Shown: positions 1 through 13,000 of the stretch, piece by piece
How positions within the stretch are numbered: position 1 is the first letter of the stretch
Layout: each line of letters starts with the position of its first letter
Source: Luzula sylvatica
Lineage: Eukaryota > Streptophyta > Magnoliopsida > Poales > Juncaceae
Assembly (NCBI GenBank): GCA_946800325.1
Contig: OX326957.1
Span: 56,274,977 to 56,338,976, forward strand
Reading direction: 5' to 3'
DNA: 64,000 bases
Notes under the pieces: model-generated
What the model was told of the DNA's origin: nothing
Databases searched by the model: none
The model's input: the letters and a program-made list of their open reading frames with translations, nothing else
Program-made: the position numbers and the translations under genes

Positions 1-124
1 TTTGAATCGAAAAACAAACTTTCTTAGTGTTTGTGAAATTTGGTGAAAAGTTATGTAGTAAAAGATACGATACAAATAATCTAAAAACACGTTATTTGAA
101 CTCCTCAAAGCGTTAAAATCTTGT

Positions 125-248
125 TTTGAATCGAAAAACAAACTTTCTTAGTGTTTGTAAAATTTGGTGAAAAGTTATGTAGTAAAAGATACAATACAAA
201 TGATCTTAAAACACATTATTTGAACTCCTCAAAGCGTAAAAATCTTGT
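125..248 (+). repeat. Variant monomer type C
   Basis: Linked differences from type A define this class: TTTGTAAAATTT instead of TTTGTGAAATTT, GATACAATAC instead of GATACGATAC, GATCTTAAAACACATT instead of GATCTAAAAACACGTT, and GCGTAAAAATC at the end. Two of the changes destroy CpG sites. Type C nearly always follows a monomer carrying AATAATC (type B). The inverted blocks contain the reverse complement of the same class, for example near 38281-38400, so it existed before the inversions. Confidence 0.85.
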
Positions 249-496
249 TTTGAATCGAAAAATAAACTTTCTTAGTGTTTGTGAAATTTGGTGAAAAATT
301 ATGTAGTAAAAGATATGATACAAATGATCTAAAAACACGTTATTTGAACTCCTGAAAACGTTAAAATCTTGTTTTGAATCGAAAAACAAACTTTCTTAGT
401 GTTTGTGAAATTTGGTGAAAAGTTATGTATTAAAAGATACGATACAAATGATCTAAAAACACGTTATTTGAACTCCTCAAAGCGTTAAAATCTTGT

Positions 497-621
497 TTTG
501 AATCGAAAAACAAACTTTCTTAGTGTGTGTGAAATTTGGTGAAAAATTTTGTAGTAAAAGATATGATAAAAATGATAAAAAAAACACGTTATTTGAACTC
601 CTCAAAGCGTTAAAATCTTGT
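497..621 (+). repeat. Variant monomer type F (GATAAAAATGATAAAA)
   Basis: This monomer has GATATGATAAAAATG followed by a run of A in place of the GATACGATACAAATGATCT region, so it loses one CpG and the GATC word. The length of the A-run differs between copies, which shifts monomer length by 1-3 bp. It always directly precedes the type G monomer in the copies I read, for example before 622, 2233, 3224 and 4844, making it a phase marker for the cassettes. Confidence 0.85.
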
Positions 622-744
622 TTTGAATCTAAAAACAAACTTTCATAGAGTTTGTGAAATTTGGTGAAAAGTTATATAGTAAAAGGTACGATACAAATGA
701 TCTAAAAATGCGTTATTTGAATCCCCAAAGCGTTAAAATCTTGT
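622..744 (+). repeat. Variant monomer type G (GAATCT / CATAGAG / GGTACG)
   Basis: This is the most diverged common class: GAATCTAAAAAC, TTTCATAGAGTTTG, TATATAGTAAAAGGTACG, AAAATGCG, and GAATCCCC one base shorter, giving 123 bp. The GAATCT anchor occurs at about 625, 2236, 3227, 4847, 6198 and 7686 in the first part of the window. Spacings are 1611, 991, 1620, 1351 and 1488, which sum to 7061 and reveal the cassette structure. The inverted blocks carry its reverse complement (CTCTATGAAAG then TTTAGATTC). Confidence 0.88.
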
Positions 745-869
745 TTTGAATAGAAAAAAAAAAATTTCTTAGTGTTTGTGAAATTTGGTGAAAAGTTATG
801 TTTTAAAAGATACGATACAAATGATCTAAAAACACGTTATTTGAACTCCTGAAAACGTTAAAATCTTGT

Positions 870-993
870 TTTGAATCGAAAAACAAACTTTCTTAGTGTT
901 TGTGAAATTTGGTGAAAAGTTATGTAGTAAAAGATACGATACAAATGATCTAAAAACACGTTATTTGAACTCCTCAAAGCGTTAAAATCTTGT
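870..993 (+). repeat. Reference monomer (type A), 124 bp
   Basis: This copy carries the commonest base at nearly every position and is a good reference. It has four CpG sites, at monomer positions 8, 68, 90 and 111, an AAATTT core at 36-41 and A-runs at 10-14, 46-49, 60-63, 83-87 and 115-118. A type A' monomer follows, differing mainly by CTGAAAACG in place of CTCAAAGCG near its end. The A/A' pair recurs throughout the + regions. Confidence 0.9.
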
Positions 994-3900
994 TTTGAAT
1001 CGAAAAACAAACTTTCTTAGTGTTTGTGAAATTTGGTGAAAAGTTATGTAGTAAAAGATACGATACAAATGATCTAAAAACACGTTATTTGAACTCCTGA
1101 AAACGTTAAAATCTTGTTTTGAATCGTAAAACAAACTTTCTTAGTGTTTGTGAAATTTGGTGAAAAGTTATGTAGTAAAAGATACGATACAAATAATCTA
1201 AAAACACGTTATTTGAACTCCTCAAAGCGTTAAAATCTTGTTTTGAATCGAAAAACAAAATTTCTTAGTGTTTGTAAAATTTGGTGAAAAGTTATGTAGT
1301 AAATGATACAATACAAATGATCTTAAAACACATTATTTGAACTCCTCAAAGCGTAAAAATCTTGTTTTGAATCGAAAAACAAACTTTCTTAGTGTTTGTG
1401 AAATTTGGTGAAAAGTTATGTAGTAAAAGATACGATACAAATGATCTAAAAACACGTTATTTGAACTCCTCAAAGCGTTAAAATCTTGTTTTGAATCGAA
1501 AAACAAACTTTCTTAGTGTTTGTGAAATTTGGTGAAAAGTTATGTTGTAAAAGATACGATACAAATGATCTAAAAACACGTTATTTGAACTCCTGAAAAC
1601 GTTAAAATCTTGTTTTGAATCGAAAAACAAAATTTCTTAGTGTTTGTGAAATTTGGTGAAAAGTTATGTAGTAAAAGATACGATACAAATAATCTAAAAA
1701 CACGTTATTTGAACTCCTCAAAGCGTTAAAATCTTGTTTTGAATCGAAAAACAAACTTTCTTAGTGTTTGTAAAATTTGGTGAAAAGTTATGTAGTAAAA
1801 GATACAATACAAATGATCTTAAAACACATTATTTGAACTCCTCAAAGCGTAAAAATCTTGTTTTGAATCGAAAAACAAACTTTCTTAGTGTTTGTGAAAT
1901 TTGGTGAAAAGTTTTGTAGTAAAAGATATGATACAAATGATCTAAAAACACGTTATTTGAACTCCTGAAAACGTTAAAATCTTGTTTTGAATCGAAAAAC
2001 AAACTTTCTTAGTGTTTGTGAAATTTGGTGAAAAGTTATGTATTAAAAGATACGATACAAATAATCTAAAAACACGTTATTTGAACTCCTCAAAGCGTTA
2101 AAATCTTGTTTTGAATCGAAAAACAAACTTTCTTAGTGTTTGTGAAATTTGGTGAAAAATTATGTAGTAAAAGATATGATAAAAATGATAAAAAACACGT
2201 TATTTGAACTCCTCAAAGCGTTAAAATCTTGTTTTGAATCTAAAAACAAACTTTCATAGAGTTTGTGAAATTTGGTGAAAAGTTATATAGTAAAAGGTAC
2301 GATACAAATGATCTAAAAATGCGTTATTTGAATCCCCAAAGCGTTAAAATCTTGTTTTGAATCGAAAAACAAAATTTCTTAGTGTTTGTGAAATTTGGTG
2401 AAAAGTTATGTTTTAAAAGATACGATACAAATGATCTAAAAACACGTTATTTGAACTCCTGAAAACGTTAAAATCTTGTTTTGAATCGAAAAACAAACTT
2501 TCTTAGTGTTTGTGAAATTTGGTGAAAAGTTATGTAGTAAAAGATACGATACAAATGATCTAAAAACACGTTATTTGAACTCCTCAAAGCGTTAAAATCT
2601 TGTTTTGAATCGAAAAACAAACTTTCTTAGTGTTTGTGAAATTTGGTGAAAAGTTATGTAGTAAAAGATACGATACAAATGATCTAAAAACACGTTATTT
2701 GAACTCCTGAAAACGTTAAAATCTTGTTTTGAATCGAAAAACAAACTTTCTTAGTGTTTGTGAAATTTGGTGAAAAGTTATGTTTTAAAAGATACGATAC
2801 AAATGATCTAAAAACACGTTATTTGAACTCCTGAAAACGTTAAAATCTTGTTTTGAATCGAAAAACAAACTTTCTTAGTGTTTGTGAAATTTGGTGAAAA
2901 GTTATGTATTAAAAGATACGATACAATTGATCTAAAAACACGTTATTTGAACTCCTCAAAGCGTTAAAATCTTGTTTTGAATCGAAAAACAAACTTTCTT
3001 AGTGTTTGTGAAATTTGGTGAAAAGTTATGTATTAAAAGATACGATACAATTGATCTAAAAACACGTTATTTGAACTCCTCAAAGCGTTAAAATCTTGTT
3101 TTGAATCGAAAAACAAACTTTCTTAGTGTTTGTGAAATTTGGTGAAATTTTTTGTAGTAAAAGATATGATAAAAATGATAAAAAAACACGTTATTTGAAC
3201 TCCTCAAAGCGTTAAAATCTTGTTTTGAATCTAAAAACAAACTTTCATAGAGTTTGTGAAATTTGGTGAAAAGTTATATAGTAAAAGGTACGATATAAAT
3301 GATCTAAAAATGCGTTATTTGAATCCCCAAAGCGTTAAAATCTTGTTTTGAATCGAAAAAAAAAATTTCTTAGTGTTTGTGAAATTTGGTTAAAAGTTAT
3401 GTTTTAAAAGATACGATACAAATGATCTAAAAACACGTTATTTGAATTCCTGAAAACGTTAAAATCTTGTTTTGAATCGAAAAACAAACTTTCTTAGTGT
3501 TTGTGAAATTTGGTGAAAAGTTATGTAGTAAAAGATACGATACAAATGATCTAAAAACACGTTATTTGAACTCCTCAAAGCGTTAAAATCTTGTTTTGAA
3601 TCGAAAAACAAACTTTCTTAGTGTTTGTGAAATTTGGTGAAAAGTTATGTAGTAAAAGATACGATACAAATGATCTAAAAACACGTTATTTGAACTCCTG
3701 AAAACGTTAAAATCTTGTTTTGAATCGTAAAACAAACTTTCTTAGTGTTTGTGAAATTTGGTGAAAAGTTATGTAGTAAAAGATACGATACAAATAATCT
3801 AAAAACACGTTATTTGAACTCCTCAAAGCGTTAAAATCTTGTTTTGAATCGAAAAACAAAATTTCTTAGTGTTTGTAAAATTTGGTGAAAAGTTATGTAG

Positions 3901-6900
3901 TAAAAGATACAATACAAATGATCTTAAAACACATTATTTGAACTCCTCAAAGCGTAAAAATCTTGTTTTGAATCGAAAAACAAACTTTCTTAGTGTTTGT
4001 GAAATTTGGTGAAAAGTTATGTAGTAAAAGATACGATATAAATGATCTAAAAACACGTTATTTGAACTCCTCAAAGCGTTAAAATCTTGTTTTGAATCGA
4101 AAAACAAACTTTCTTAGTGTTTGTGAAATTTGGTGAAAAGTTATGTAGTAAAAGATACGATACAAATGATCTAAAAACACGTTATTTGAACTCCTGAAAA
4201 CGTTAAAATCTTGTTTTGAATCGAAAAACAATCTTTCTTAGTGTTTGTGAAATTTGGTGAAAAGTTATGTAGTAAAAGATACGATACAAATAATCTAAAA
4301 ACACGTTATTTGAACTCCTCAAAGCGTTAAAATCTTGTTTTGAATCGAAAAACAAACTTTCTTAGTGTTTGTAAAATTTGGTGAAAAGTTATGTAGTAAA
4401 AGATACAATACAAATGATCTTAAAACACATTATTTGAACTCCTCAAAGCGTAAAAATTTTGTTTTGAATCGAAAAACAAACTTTCTTTGTGTTTGTGAAA
4501 TTTGGTGAAAAGTTATGTAGTGAAAGATATGATACAAATGATCTAAAAACACGTTATTTGAACTCCTGAAAACGTTAAAATCTTGTTTTGAATCGAAAAA
4601 CAAACTTTCTTAGTGTTTGTGAAATTTGGTGAAAAGTTATGTATTAAAAGATACGATACAAATGATCTAAAAACACGTTATTTGAACTCCTCAAAGCGTT
4701 AAAATCTTGTTTTGAATCGAAAAACAAACTTTCTTAGTGTTTGTGAAATTTGGTGAAAAATTATGTAGTAAAAGATACGATAAAAATGATAAAAAACACG
4801 TTATTTGAACTCCTCAAAGCGTTAAAATCTTGTTTTGAATCTAAAAACAAACTTTCATAGAGTTTGTGAAATTTGGTGAAAAGTTATATAGTAAAAGGTA
4901 CGATACAAATGATCTAAAAATGCGTTATTTGAATCCCCAAAGCGTTAAAATCTTGTTTTGAATCGAAAAACAAAATTTCTTAGTGTTTGTGAAATTTGGT
5001 GAAAAGTTATGTTTTAAAAGATACGATACAAATGATCTAAAAACACGTTATTTGAACTCCTGAAAACGTTAAAATCTTGTTTTGAATCGAAAAACAAACT
5101 TTCTTAGTGTTTGTGAAATTTGGTGAAAAGTTATGTAGTAAAAGATACGATACAAATGATCTAAAAACATGTTATTTGAACTCCTCAAAGCGTTAAAATC
5201 TTGTTTTGAATCGAAAAACAAACTTTCTTAGTGTTTGTGAAATTTGGTGAAAAGTTATGTAGTAAAAGATACGATACAAATGATCTAAAAACACGTTATT
5301 TGAACTCCTGAAAACGTTAAAATCTTGTTTTGAATCGTAAAAAAACTTTCTTAGTGTTTGTGAAATTTGGTGAAAAGTTATGTAGTAAAAGATACGATAC
5401 AAATAATCTAAAAACACGTTATTTGAACTCCTCAAAGCGTTAAAATCTTGTTTTGAATCGAAAAACAAAATTTCTTAGTGTTTGTAAAATTTGGTGAAAA
5501 GTTATGTAGTAAAAGATACAATACAAATGATCTTAAAACACATTATTTGAACTCCTCAAAGCGTAAAAATCTTGTTTTGAATCGAAAAACAAACTTTCTT
5601 AGTGTTTGTGAAATTTGGTGAAAAGTTATGTAGTAAAAGATACGATACAAATGATCTAAAATCACGTTATTTGAACTCCTCAAAGCGTTAAAATCTTGTT
5701 TTGAATCGAAAAACAAACTTTCTTAGTGTTTGTAAAATTTGGTGAAAAGTTATGTAGTAAAAGATACAATACAAATGATCTTAAAACACATTATTTGAAC
5801 TCCTCAAAGCGTAAAAATTTTGTTTTGAATCGAAAAACAAACTTTCTTTGTGTTTGTGAAATTTGGTGAAAAGTTATGTAGTAAAAGATATGATACAAAT
5901 GATCTAAAAACACGTTATTTGAACTCCTGAAAACGTTAAAATCTTGTTTTGAATCGAAAAACAAACTTTCTTAGTGTTTGTGAAATTTGGTGAAAAGTTA
6001 TGTATTAAAAGATACGATACAAATGATCTAAAAACACGTTATTTGAACTCCTCAAAGCGTTAAAATCTTGTTTTGAATCGAAAAACAAACTTTCTTAGTG
6101 TTTGTGAAATTTGGTGAAAAATTATGTAGTAAAAGATACGATAAAAATGATAAAAAACACGTTATTTGAACTCCTCAAAGCGTTAAAATCTTGTTTTGAA
6201 TCTAAAAACAAACTTTCATAGAGTTTGTGAAATTTGGTGAAAAGTTATATAGTAAAAGGTACGATACAAATGATCTAAAAATGCGTTATTTGAATCCCCA
6301 AAGCGTTAAAATCTTGTTTTGAATCGAAAAACAAAATTTCTTAGTGTTTGTGAAATTTGGTGAAAAGTTATGTTTTAAAAGATACGATACAAATGATCTA
6401 AAAACACGTTATTTGAACTCCTGAAAACGTTAAAATCTTGTTTTGAATCGAAAAACAAACTTTCTTAGTGTTTGTGAAATTTGGTGAAAAGTTATGTAGT
6501 AAAAGATACGATACAAATGATCTAAAAACATGTTATTTGAACTCCTCAAAGCGTTAAAATCTTGTTTTGAATCGAAAAACAAACTTTCTTAGTGTTTGTG
6601 AAATTTGGTGAAAAGTTATGTAGTAAAAGATACGATACAAATGATCTAAAAACACGTTATTTGAACTCCTGAAAACGTTAAAATCTTGTTTTGAATCGTA
6701 AAACAAACTTTCTTAGTGTTTGTGAAATTTGGTGAAAAGTTATGTAGTAAAAGATACGATACAAATAATCTAAAAACACGTTATTTGAACTCCTCAAAGC
6801 GTTAAAATCTTGTTTTGAATCGAAAAACAAAATTTCTTAGTGTTTGTAAAATTTGGTGAAAAGTTATGTAGTAAAAGATACAATACAAATGATCTTAAAA

Positions 6901-7061
6901 CACATTATTTGAACTCCTCAAAGCGTAAAAATCTTGTTTTGAATCGAAAAACAAACTTTCTTAGTGTTTGTGAAATTTGGTGAAAAGTTATGTAGTAAAA
7001 GATACGATACAAATGATCTAAAATCACGTTATTTGAACTCCTCAAAGCGTTAAAATCTTGT

Positions 7062-10000
7062 TTTGAATCGAAAAACAAACTTTCTTAGTGTTTGTGAAAT
7101 TTGGTGAAAAGTTATGTAGTAAAAGATACGATACAAATAATCTAAAAACACGTTATTTGAACTCCTCAAAGCGTTAAAATCTTGTTTTGAATCGAAAAAC
7201 AAACTTTCTTAGTGTTTGTAAAATTTGGTGAAAAGTTATGTAGTAAAAGATACAATACAAATGATCTTAAAACACATTATTTGAACTCCTCAAAGCGTAA
7301 AAATCTTGTTTTGAATCGAAAAATAAACTTTCTTAGTGTTTGTGAAATTTGGTGAAAAATTATGTAGTAAAAGATATGATACAAATGATCTAAAAACACG
7401 TTATTTGAACTCCTGAAAACGTTAAAATCTTGTTTTGAATCGAAAAACAAACTTTCTTAGTGTTTGTGAAATTTGGTGAAAAGTTATGTATTAAAAGATA
7501 CGATACAAATGATCTAAAAACACGTTATTTGAACTCCTCAAAGCGTTAAAATCTTGTTTTGAATCGAAAAACAAACTTTCTTAGTGTGTGTGAAATTTGG
7601 TGAAAAATTTTGTAGTAAAAGATATGATAAAAATGATAAAAAAAACACGTTATTTGAACTCCTCAAAGCGTTAAAATCTTGTTTTGAATCTAAAAACAAA
7701 CTTTCATAGAGTTTGTGAAATTTGGTGAAAAGTTATATAGTAAAAGGTACGATACAAATGATCTAAAAATGCGTTATTTGAATCCCCAAAGCGTTAAAAT
7801 CTTGTTTTGAATAGAAAAAAAAAAATTTCTTAGTGTTTGTGAAATTTGGTGAAAAGTTATGTTTTAAAAGATACGATACAAATGATCTAAAAACACGTTA
7901 TTTGAACTCCTGAAAACGTTAAAATCTTGTTTTGAATCGAAAAACAAACTTTCTTAGTGTTTGTGAAATTTGGTGAAAAGTTATGTAGTAAAAGATACGA
8001 TACAAATGATCTAAAAACACGTTATTTGAACTCCTCAAAGCGTTAAAATCTTGTTTTGAATCGAAAAACAAACTTTCTTAGTGTTTGTGAAATTTGGTGA
8101 AAAGTTATGTAGTAAAAGATACGATACAAATGATCTAAAAACACGTTATTTGAACTCCTGAAAACGTTAAAATCTTGTTTTGAATCGTAAAACAAACTTT
8201 CTTAGTGTTTGTGAAATTTGGTGAAAAGTTATGTAGTAAAAGATACGATACAAATAATCTAAAAACACGTTATTTGAACTCCTCAAAGCGTTAAAATCTT
8301 GTTTTGAATCGAAAAACAAAATTTCTTAGTGTTTGTAAAATTTGGTGAAAAGTTATGTAGTAAATGATACAATACAAATGATCTTAAAACACATTATTTG
8401 AACTCCTCAAAGCGTAAAAATCTTGTTTTGAATCGAAAAACAAACTTTCTTAGTGTTTGTGAAATTTGGTGAAAAGTTATGTAGTAAAAGATACGATACA
8501 AATGATCTAAAAACACGTTATTTGAACTCCTCAAAGCGTTAAAATCTTGTTTTGAATCGAAAAACAAACTTTCTTAGTGTTTGTGAAATTTGGTGAAAAG
8601 TTATGTTGTAAAAGATACGATACAAATGATCTAAAAACACGTTATTTGAACTCCTGAAAACGTTAAAATCTTGTTTTGAATCGAAAAACAAAATTTCTTA
8701 GTGTTTGTGAAATTTGGTGAAAAGTTATGTAGTAAAAGATACGATACAAATAATCTAAAAACACGTTATTTGAACTCCTCAAAGCGTTAAAATCTTGTTT
8801 TGAATCGAAAAACAAACTTTCTTAGTGTTTGTAAAATTTGGTGAAAAGTTATGTAGTAAAAGATACAATACAAATGATCTTAAAACACATTATTTGAACT
8901 CCTCAAAGCGTAAAAATCTTGTTTTGAATCGAAAAACAAACTTTCTTAGTGTTTGTGAAATTTGGTGAAAAGTTTTGTAGTAAAAGATATGATACAAATG
9001 ATCTAAAAACACGTTATTTGAACTCCTGAAAACGTTAAAATCTTGTTTTGAATCGAAAAACAAACTTTCTTAGTGTTTGTGAAATTTGGTGAAAAGTTAT
9101 GTATTAAAAGATACGATACAAATAATCTAAAAACACGTTATTTGAACTCCTCAAAGCGTTAAAATCTTGTTTTGAATCGAAAAACAAACTTTCTTAGTGT
9201 TTGTGAAATTTGGTGAAAAATTATGTAGTAAAAGATATGATAAAAATGATAAAAAACACGTTATTTGAACTCCTCAAAGCGTTAAAATCTTGTTTTGAAT
9301 CTAAAAACAAACTTTCATAGAGTTTGTGAAATTTGGTGAAAAGTTATATAGTAAAAGGTACGATACAAATGATCTAAAAATGCGTTATTTGAATCCCCAA
9401 AGCGTTAAAATCTTGTTTTGAATCGAAAAACAAAATTTCTTAGTGTTTGTGAAATTTGGTGAAAAGTTATGTTTTAAAAGATACGATACAAATGATCTAA
9501 AAACACGTTATTTGAACTCCTGAAAACGTTAAAATCTTGTTTTGAATCGAAAAACAAACTTTCTTAGTGTTTGTGAAATTTGGTGAAAAGTTATGTAGTA
9601 AAAGATACGATACAAATGATCTAAAAACACGTTATTTGAACTCCTCAAAGCGTTAAAATCTTGTTTTGAATCGAAAAACAAACTTTCTTAGTGTTTGTGA
9701 AATTTGGTGAAAAGTTATGTAGTAAAAGATACGATACAAATGATCTAAAAACACGTTATTTGAACTCCTGAAAACGTTAAAATCTTGTTTTGAATCGAAA
9801 AACAAACTTTCTTAGTGTTTGTGAAATTTGGTGAAAAGTTATGTTTTAAAAGATACGATACAAATGATCTAAAAACACGTTATTTGAACTCCTGAAAACG
9901 TTAAAATCTTGTTTTGAATCGAAAAACAAACTTTCTTAGTGTTTGTGAAATTTGGTGAAAAGTTATGTATTAAAAGATACGATACAATTGATCTAAAAAC

Positions 10001-13000
10001 ACGTTATTTGAACTCCTCAAAGCGTTAAAATCTTGTTTTGAATCGAAAAACAAACTTTCTTAGTGTTTGTGAAATTTGGTGAAAAGTTATGTATTAAAAG
10101 ATACGATACAATTGATCTAAAAACACGTTATTTGAACTCCTCAAAGCGTTAAAATCTTGTTTTGAATCGAAAAACAAACTTTCTTAGTGTTTGTGAAATT
10201 TGGTGAAATTTTTTGTAGTAAAAGATATGATAAAAATGATAAAAAAACACGTTATTTGAACTCCTCAAAGCGTTAAAATCTTGTTTTGAATCTAAAAACA
10301 AACTTTCATAGAGTTTGTGAAATTTGGTGAAAAGTTATATAGTAAAAGGTACGATATAAATGATCTAAAAATGCGTTATTTGAATCCCCAAAGCGTTAAA
10401 ATCTTGTTTTGAATCGAAAAAAAAAATTTCTTAGTGTTTGTGAAATTTGGTTAAAAGTTATGTTTTAAAAGATACGATACAAATGATCTAAAAACACGTT
10501 ATTTGAATTCCTGAAAACGTTAAAATCTTGTTTTGAATCGAAAAACAAACTTTCTTAGTGTTTGTGAAATTTGGTGAAAAGTTATGTAGTAAAAGATACG
10601 ATACAAATGATCTAAAAACACGTTATTTGAACTCCTCAAAGCGTTAAAATCTTGTTTTGAATCGAAAAACAAACTTTCTTAGTGTTTGTGAAATTTGGTG
10701 AAAAGTTATGTAGTAAAAGATACGATACAAATGATCTAAAAACACGTTATTTGAACTCCTGAAAACGTTAAAATCTTGTTTTGAATCGTAAAACAAACTT
10801 TCTTAGTGTTTGTGAAATTTGGTGAAAAGTTATGTAGTAAAAGATACGATACAAATAATCTAAAAACACGTTATTTGAACTCCTCAAAGCGTTAAAATCT
10901 TGTTTTGAATCGAAAAACAAAATTTCTTAGTGTTTGTAAAATTTGGTGAAAAGTTATGTAGTAAAAGATACAATACAAATGATCTTAAAACACATTATTT
11001 GAACTCCTCAAAGCGTAAAAATCTTGTTTTGAATCGAAAAACAAACTTTCTTAGTGTTTGTGAAATTTGGTGAAAAGTTATGTAGTAAAAGATACGATAT
11101 AAATGATCTAAAAACACGTTATTTGAACTCCTCAAAGCGTTAAAATCTTGTTTTGAATCGAAAAACAAACTTTCTTAGTGTTTGTGAAATTTGGTGAAAA
11201 GTTATGTAGTAAAAGATACGATACAAATGATCTAAAAACACGTTATTTGAACTCCTGAAAACGTTAAAATCTTGTTTTGAATCGAAAAACAATCTTTCTT
11301 AGTGTTTGTGAAATTTGGTGAAAAGTTATGTAGTAAAAGATACGATACAAATAATCTAAAAACACGTTATTTGAACTCCTCAAAGCGTTAAAATCTTGTT
11401 TTGAATCGAAAAACAAACTTTCTTAGTGTTTGTAAAATTTGGTGAAAAGTTATGTAGTAAAAGATACAATACAAATGATCTTAAAACACATTATTTGAAC
11501 TCCTCAAAGCGTAAAAATTTTGTTTTGAATCGAAAAACAAACTTTCTTTGTGTTTGTGAAATTTGGTGAAAAGTTATGTAGTGAAAGATATGATACAAAT
11601 GATCTAAAAACACGTTATTTGAACTCCTGAAAACGTTAAAATCTTGTTTTGAATCGAAAAACAAACTTTCTTAGTGTTTGTGAAATTTGGTGAAAAGTTA
11701 TGTATTAAAAGATACGATACAAATGATCTAAAAACACGTTATTTGAACTCCTCAAAGCGTTAAAATCTTGTTTTGAATCGAAAAACAAACTTTCTTAGTG
11801 TTTGTGAAATTTGGTGAAAAATTATGTAGTAAAAGATACGATAAAAATGATAAAAAACACGTTATTTGAACTCCTCAAAGCGTTAAAATCTTGTTTTGAA
11901 TCTAAAAACAAACTTTCATAGAGTTTGTGAAATTTGGTGAAAAGTTATATAGTAAAAGGTACGATACAAATGATCTAAAAATGCGTTATTTGAATCCCCA
12001 AAGCGTTAAAATCTTGTTTTGAATCGAAAAACAAAATTTCTTAGTGTTTGTGAAATTTGGTGAAAAGTTATGTTTTAAAAGATACGATACAAATGATCTA
12101 AAAACACGTTATTTGAACTCCTGAAAACGTTAAAATCTTGTTTTGAATCGAAAAACAAACTTTCTTAGTGTTTGTGAAATTTGGTGAAAAGTTATGTAGT
12201 AAAAGATACGATACAAATGATCTAAAAACATGTTATTTGAACTCCTCAAAGCGTTAAAATCTTGTTTTGAATCGAAAAACAAACTTTCTTAGTGTTTGTG
12301 AAATTTGGTGAAAAGTTATGTAGTAAAAGATACGATACAAATGATCTAAAAACACGTTATTTGAACTCCTGAAAACGTTAAAATCTTGTTTTGAATCGTA
12401 AAAAAACTTTCTTAGTGTTTGTGAAATTTGGTGAAAAGTTATGTAGTAAAAGATACGATACAAATAATCTAAAAACACGTTATTTGAACTCCTCAAAGCG
12501 TTAAAATCTTGTTTTGAATCGAAAAACAAAATTTCTTAGTGTTTGTAAAATTTGGTGAAAAGTTATGTAGTAAAAGATACAATACAAATGATCTTAAAAC
12601 ACATTATTTGAACTCCTCAAAGCGTAAAAATCTTGTTTTGAATCGAAAAACAAACTTTCTTAGTGTTTGTGAAATTTGGTGAAAAGTTATGTAGTAAAAG
12701 ATACGATACAAATGATCTAAAATCACGTTATTTGAACTCCTCAAAGCGTTAAAATCTTGTTTTGAATCGAAAAACAAACTTTCTTAGTGTTTGTAAAATT
12801 TGGTGAAAAGTTATGTAGTAAAAGATACAATACAAATGATCTTAAAACACATTATTTGAACTCCTCAAAGCGTAAAAATTTTGTTTTGAATCGAAAAACA
12901 AACTTTCTTTGTGTTTGTGAAATTTGGTGAAAAGTTATGTAGTAAAAGATATGATACAAATGATCTAAAAACACGTTATTTGAACTCCTGAAAACGTTAA

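Larger units (their letters stand above)
1..1613 (+). repeat. 13-monomer cassette B-C-D-E-F-G-H-A-A'-B'-C'-A-A'
   Basis: This is the fullest version of the intermediate-level repeat. Using diagnostic variants, the monomer order is AATAATC type (B), C, GATATG with CTGAAAACG (D), TGTATTAAAAG (E), F, G, TGTTTTAAAAG (H), A, A', then GAATCGTAAAAC (B'), C', A and A'. The following cassettes (1614-2727, 2728-4214, 4215-5699, 5700-7061) keep this order but lack some members, as expected from unequal exchange inside the cassette. Type names are mine. Confidence 0.8.
1..7061 (+). repeat. 7061-bp superunit, copy 1 (57 monomers)
   Basis: Every private variant I checked recurs 7061 bp downstream: AAATAAAC near 258, GTGTGTG near 527, GAAATTTTTTGTAG near 3145, GGTTAAAAG near 3389, GATATAAAT near 3293, GTGAAAG near 4520 and the 1-bp deletion near 5340. 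The unit is built of five cassettes of 13, 9, 12, 12 and 11 monomers with boundaries at about 1, 1614, 2728, 4215 and 5700. I found no difference between copies 1 and 2 in the positions sampled, which implies very recent duplication or strong homogenisation. The start at base 1 is arbitrary, set by the window. Confidence 0.9.

Noticed and set aside
870..993. CENP-B box or other named centromere motif in the monomer
   Set aside because: I looked for a sequence resembling the mammalian CENP-B box (TTCG....A..CGGG pattern) and saw none on either strand in the main monomer types. A motif scan over all monomers would be needed for a firm negative.
5193..5468. 91-codon minus-strand frame, identical at 12254-12529
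   Set aside because: It is the satellite read in reverse: the same 41-residue unit twice. It stays open because a 1-bp deletion near 5340 makes one 123-bp monomer, which keeps phase. The pair is identical because the 7061-bp superunit is duplicated. No start context, domain or codon signal supports a gene.
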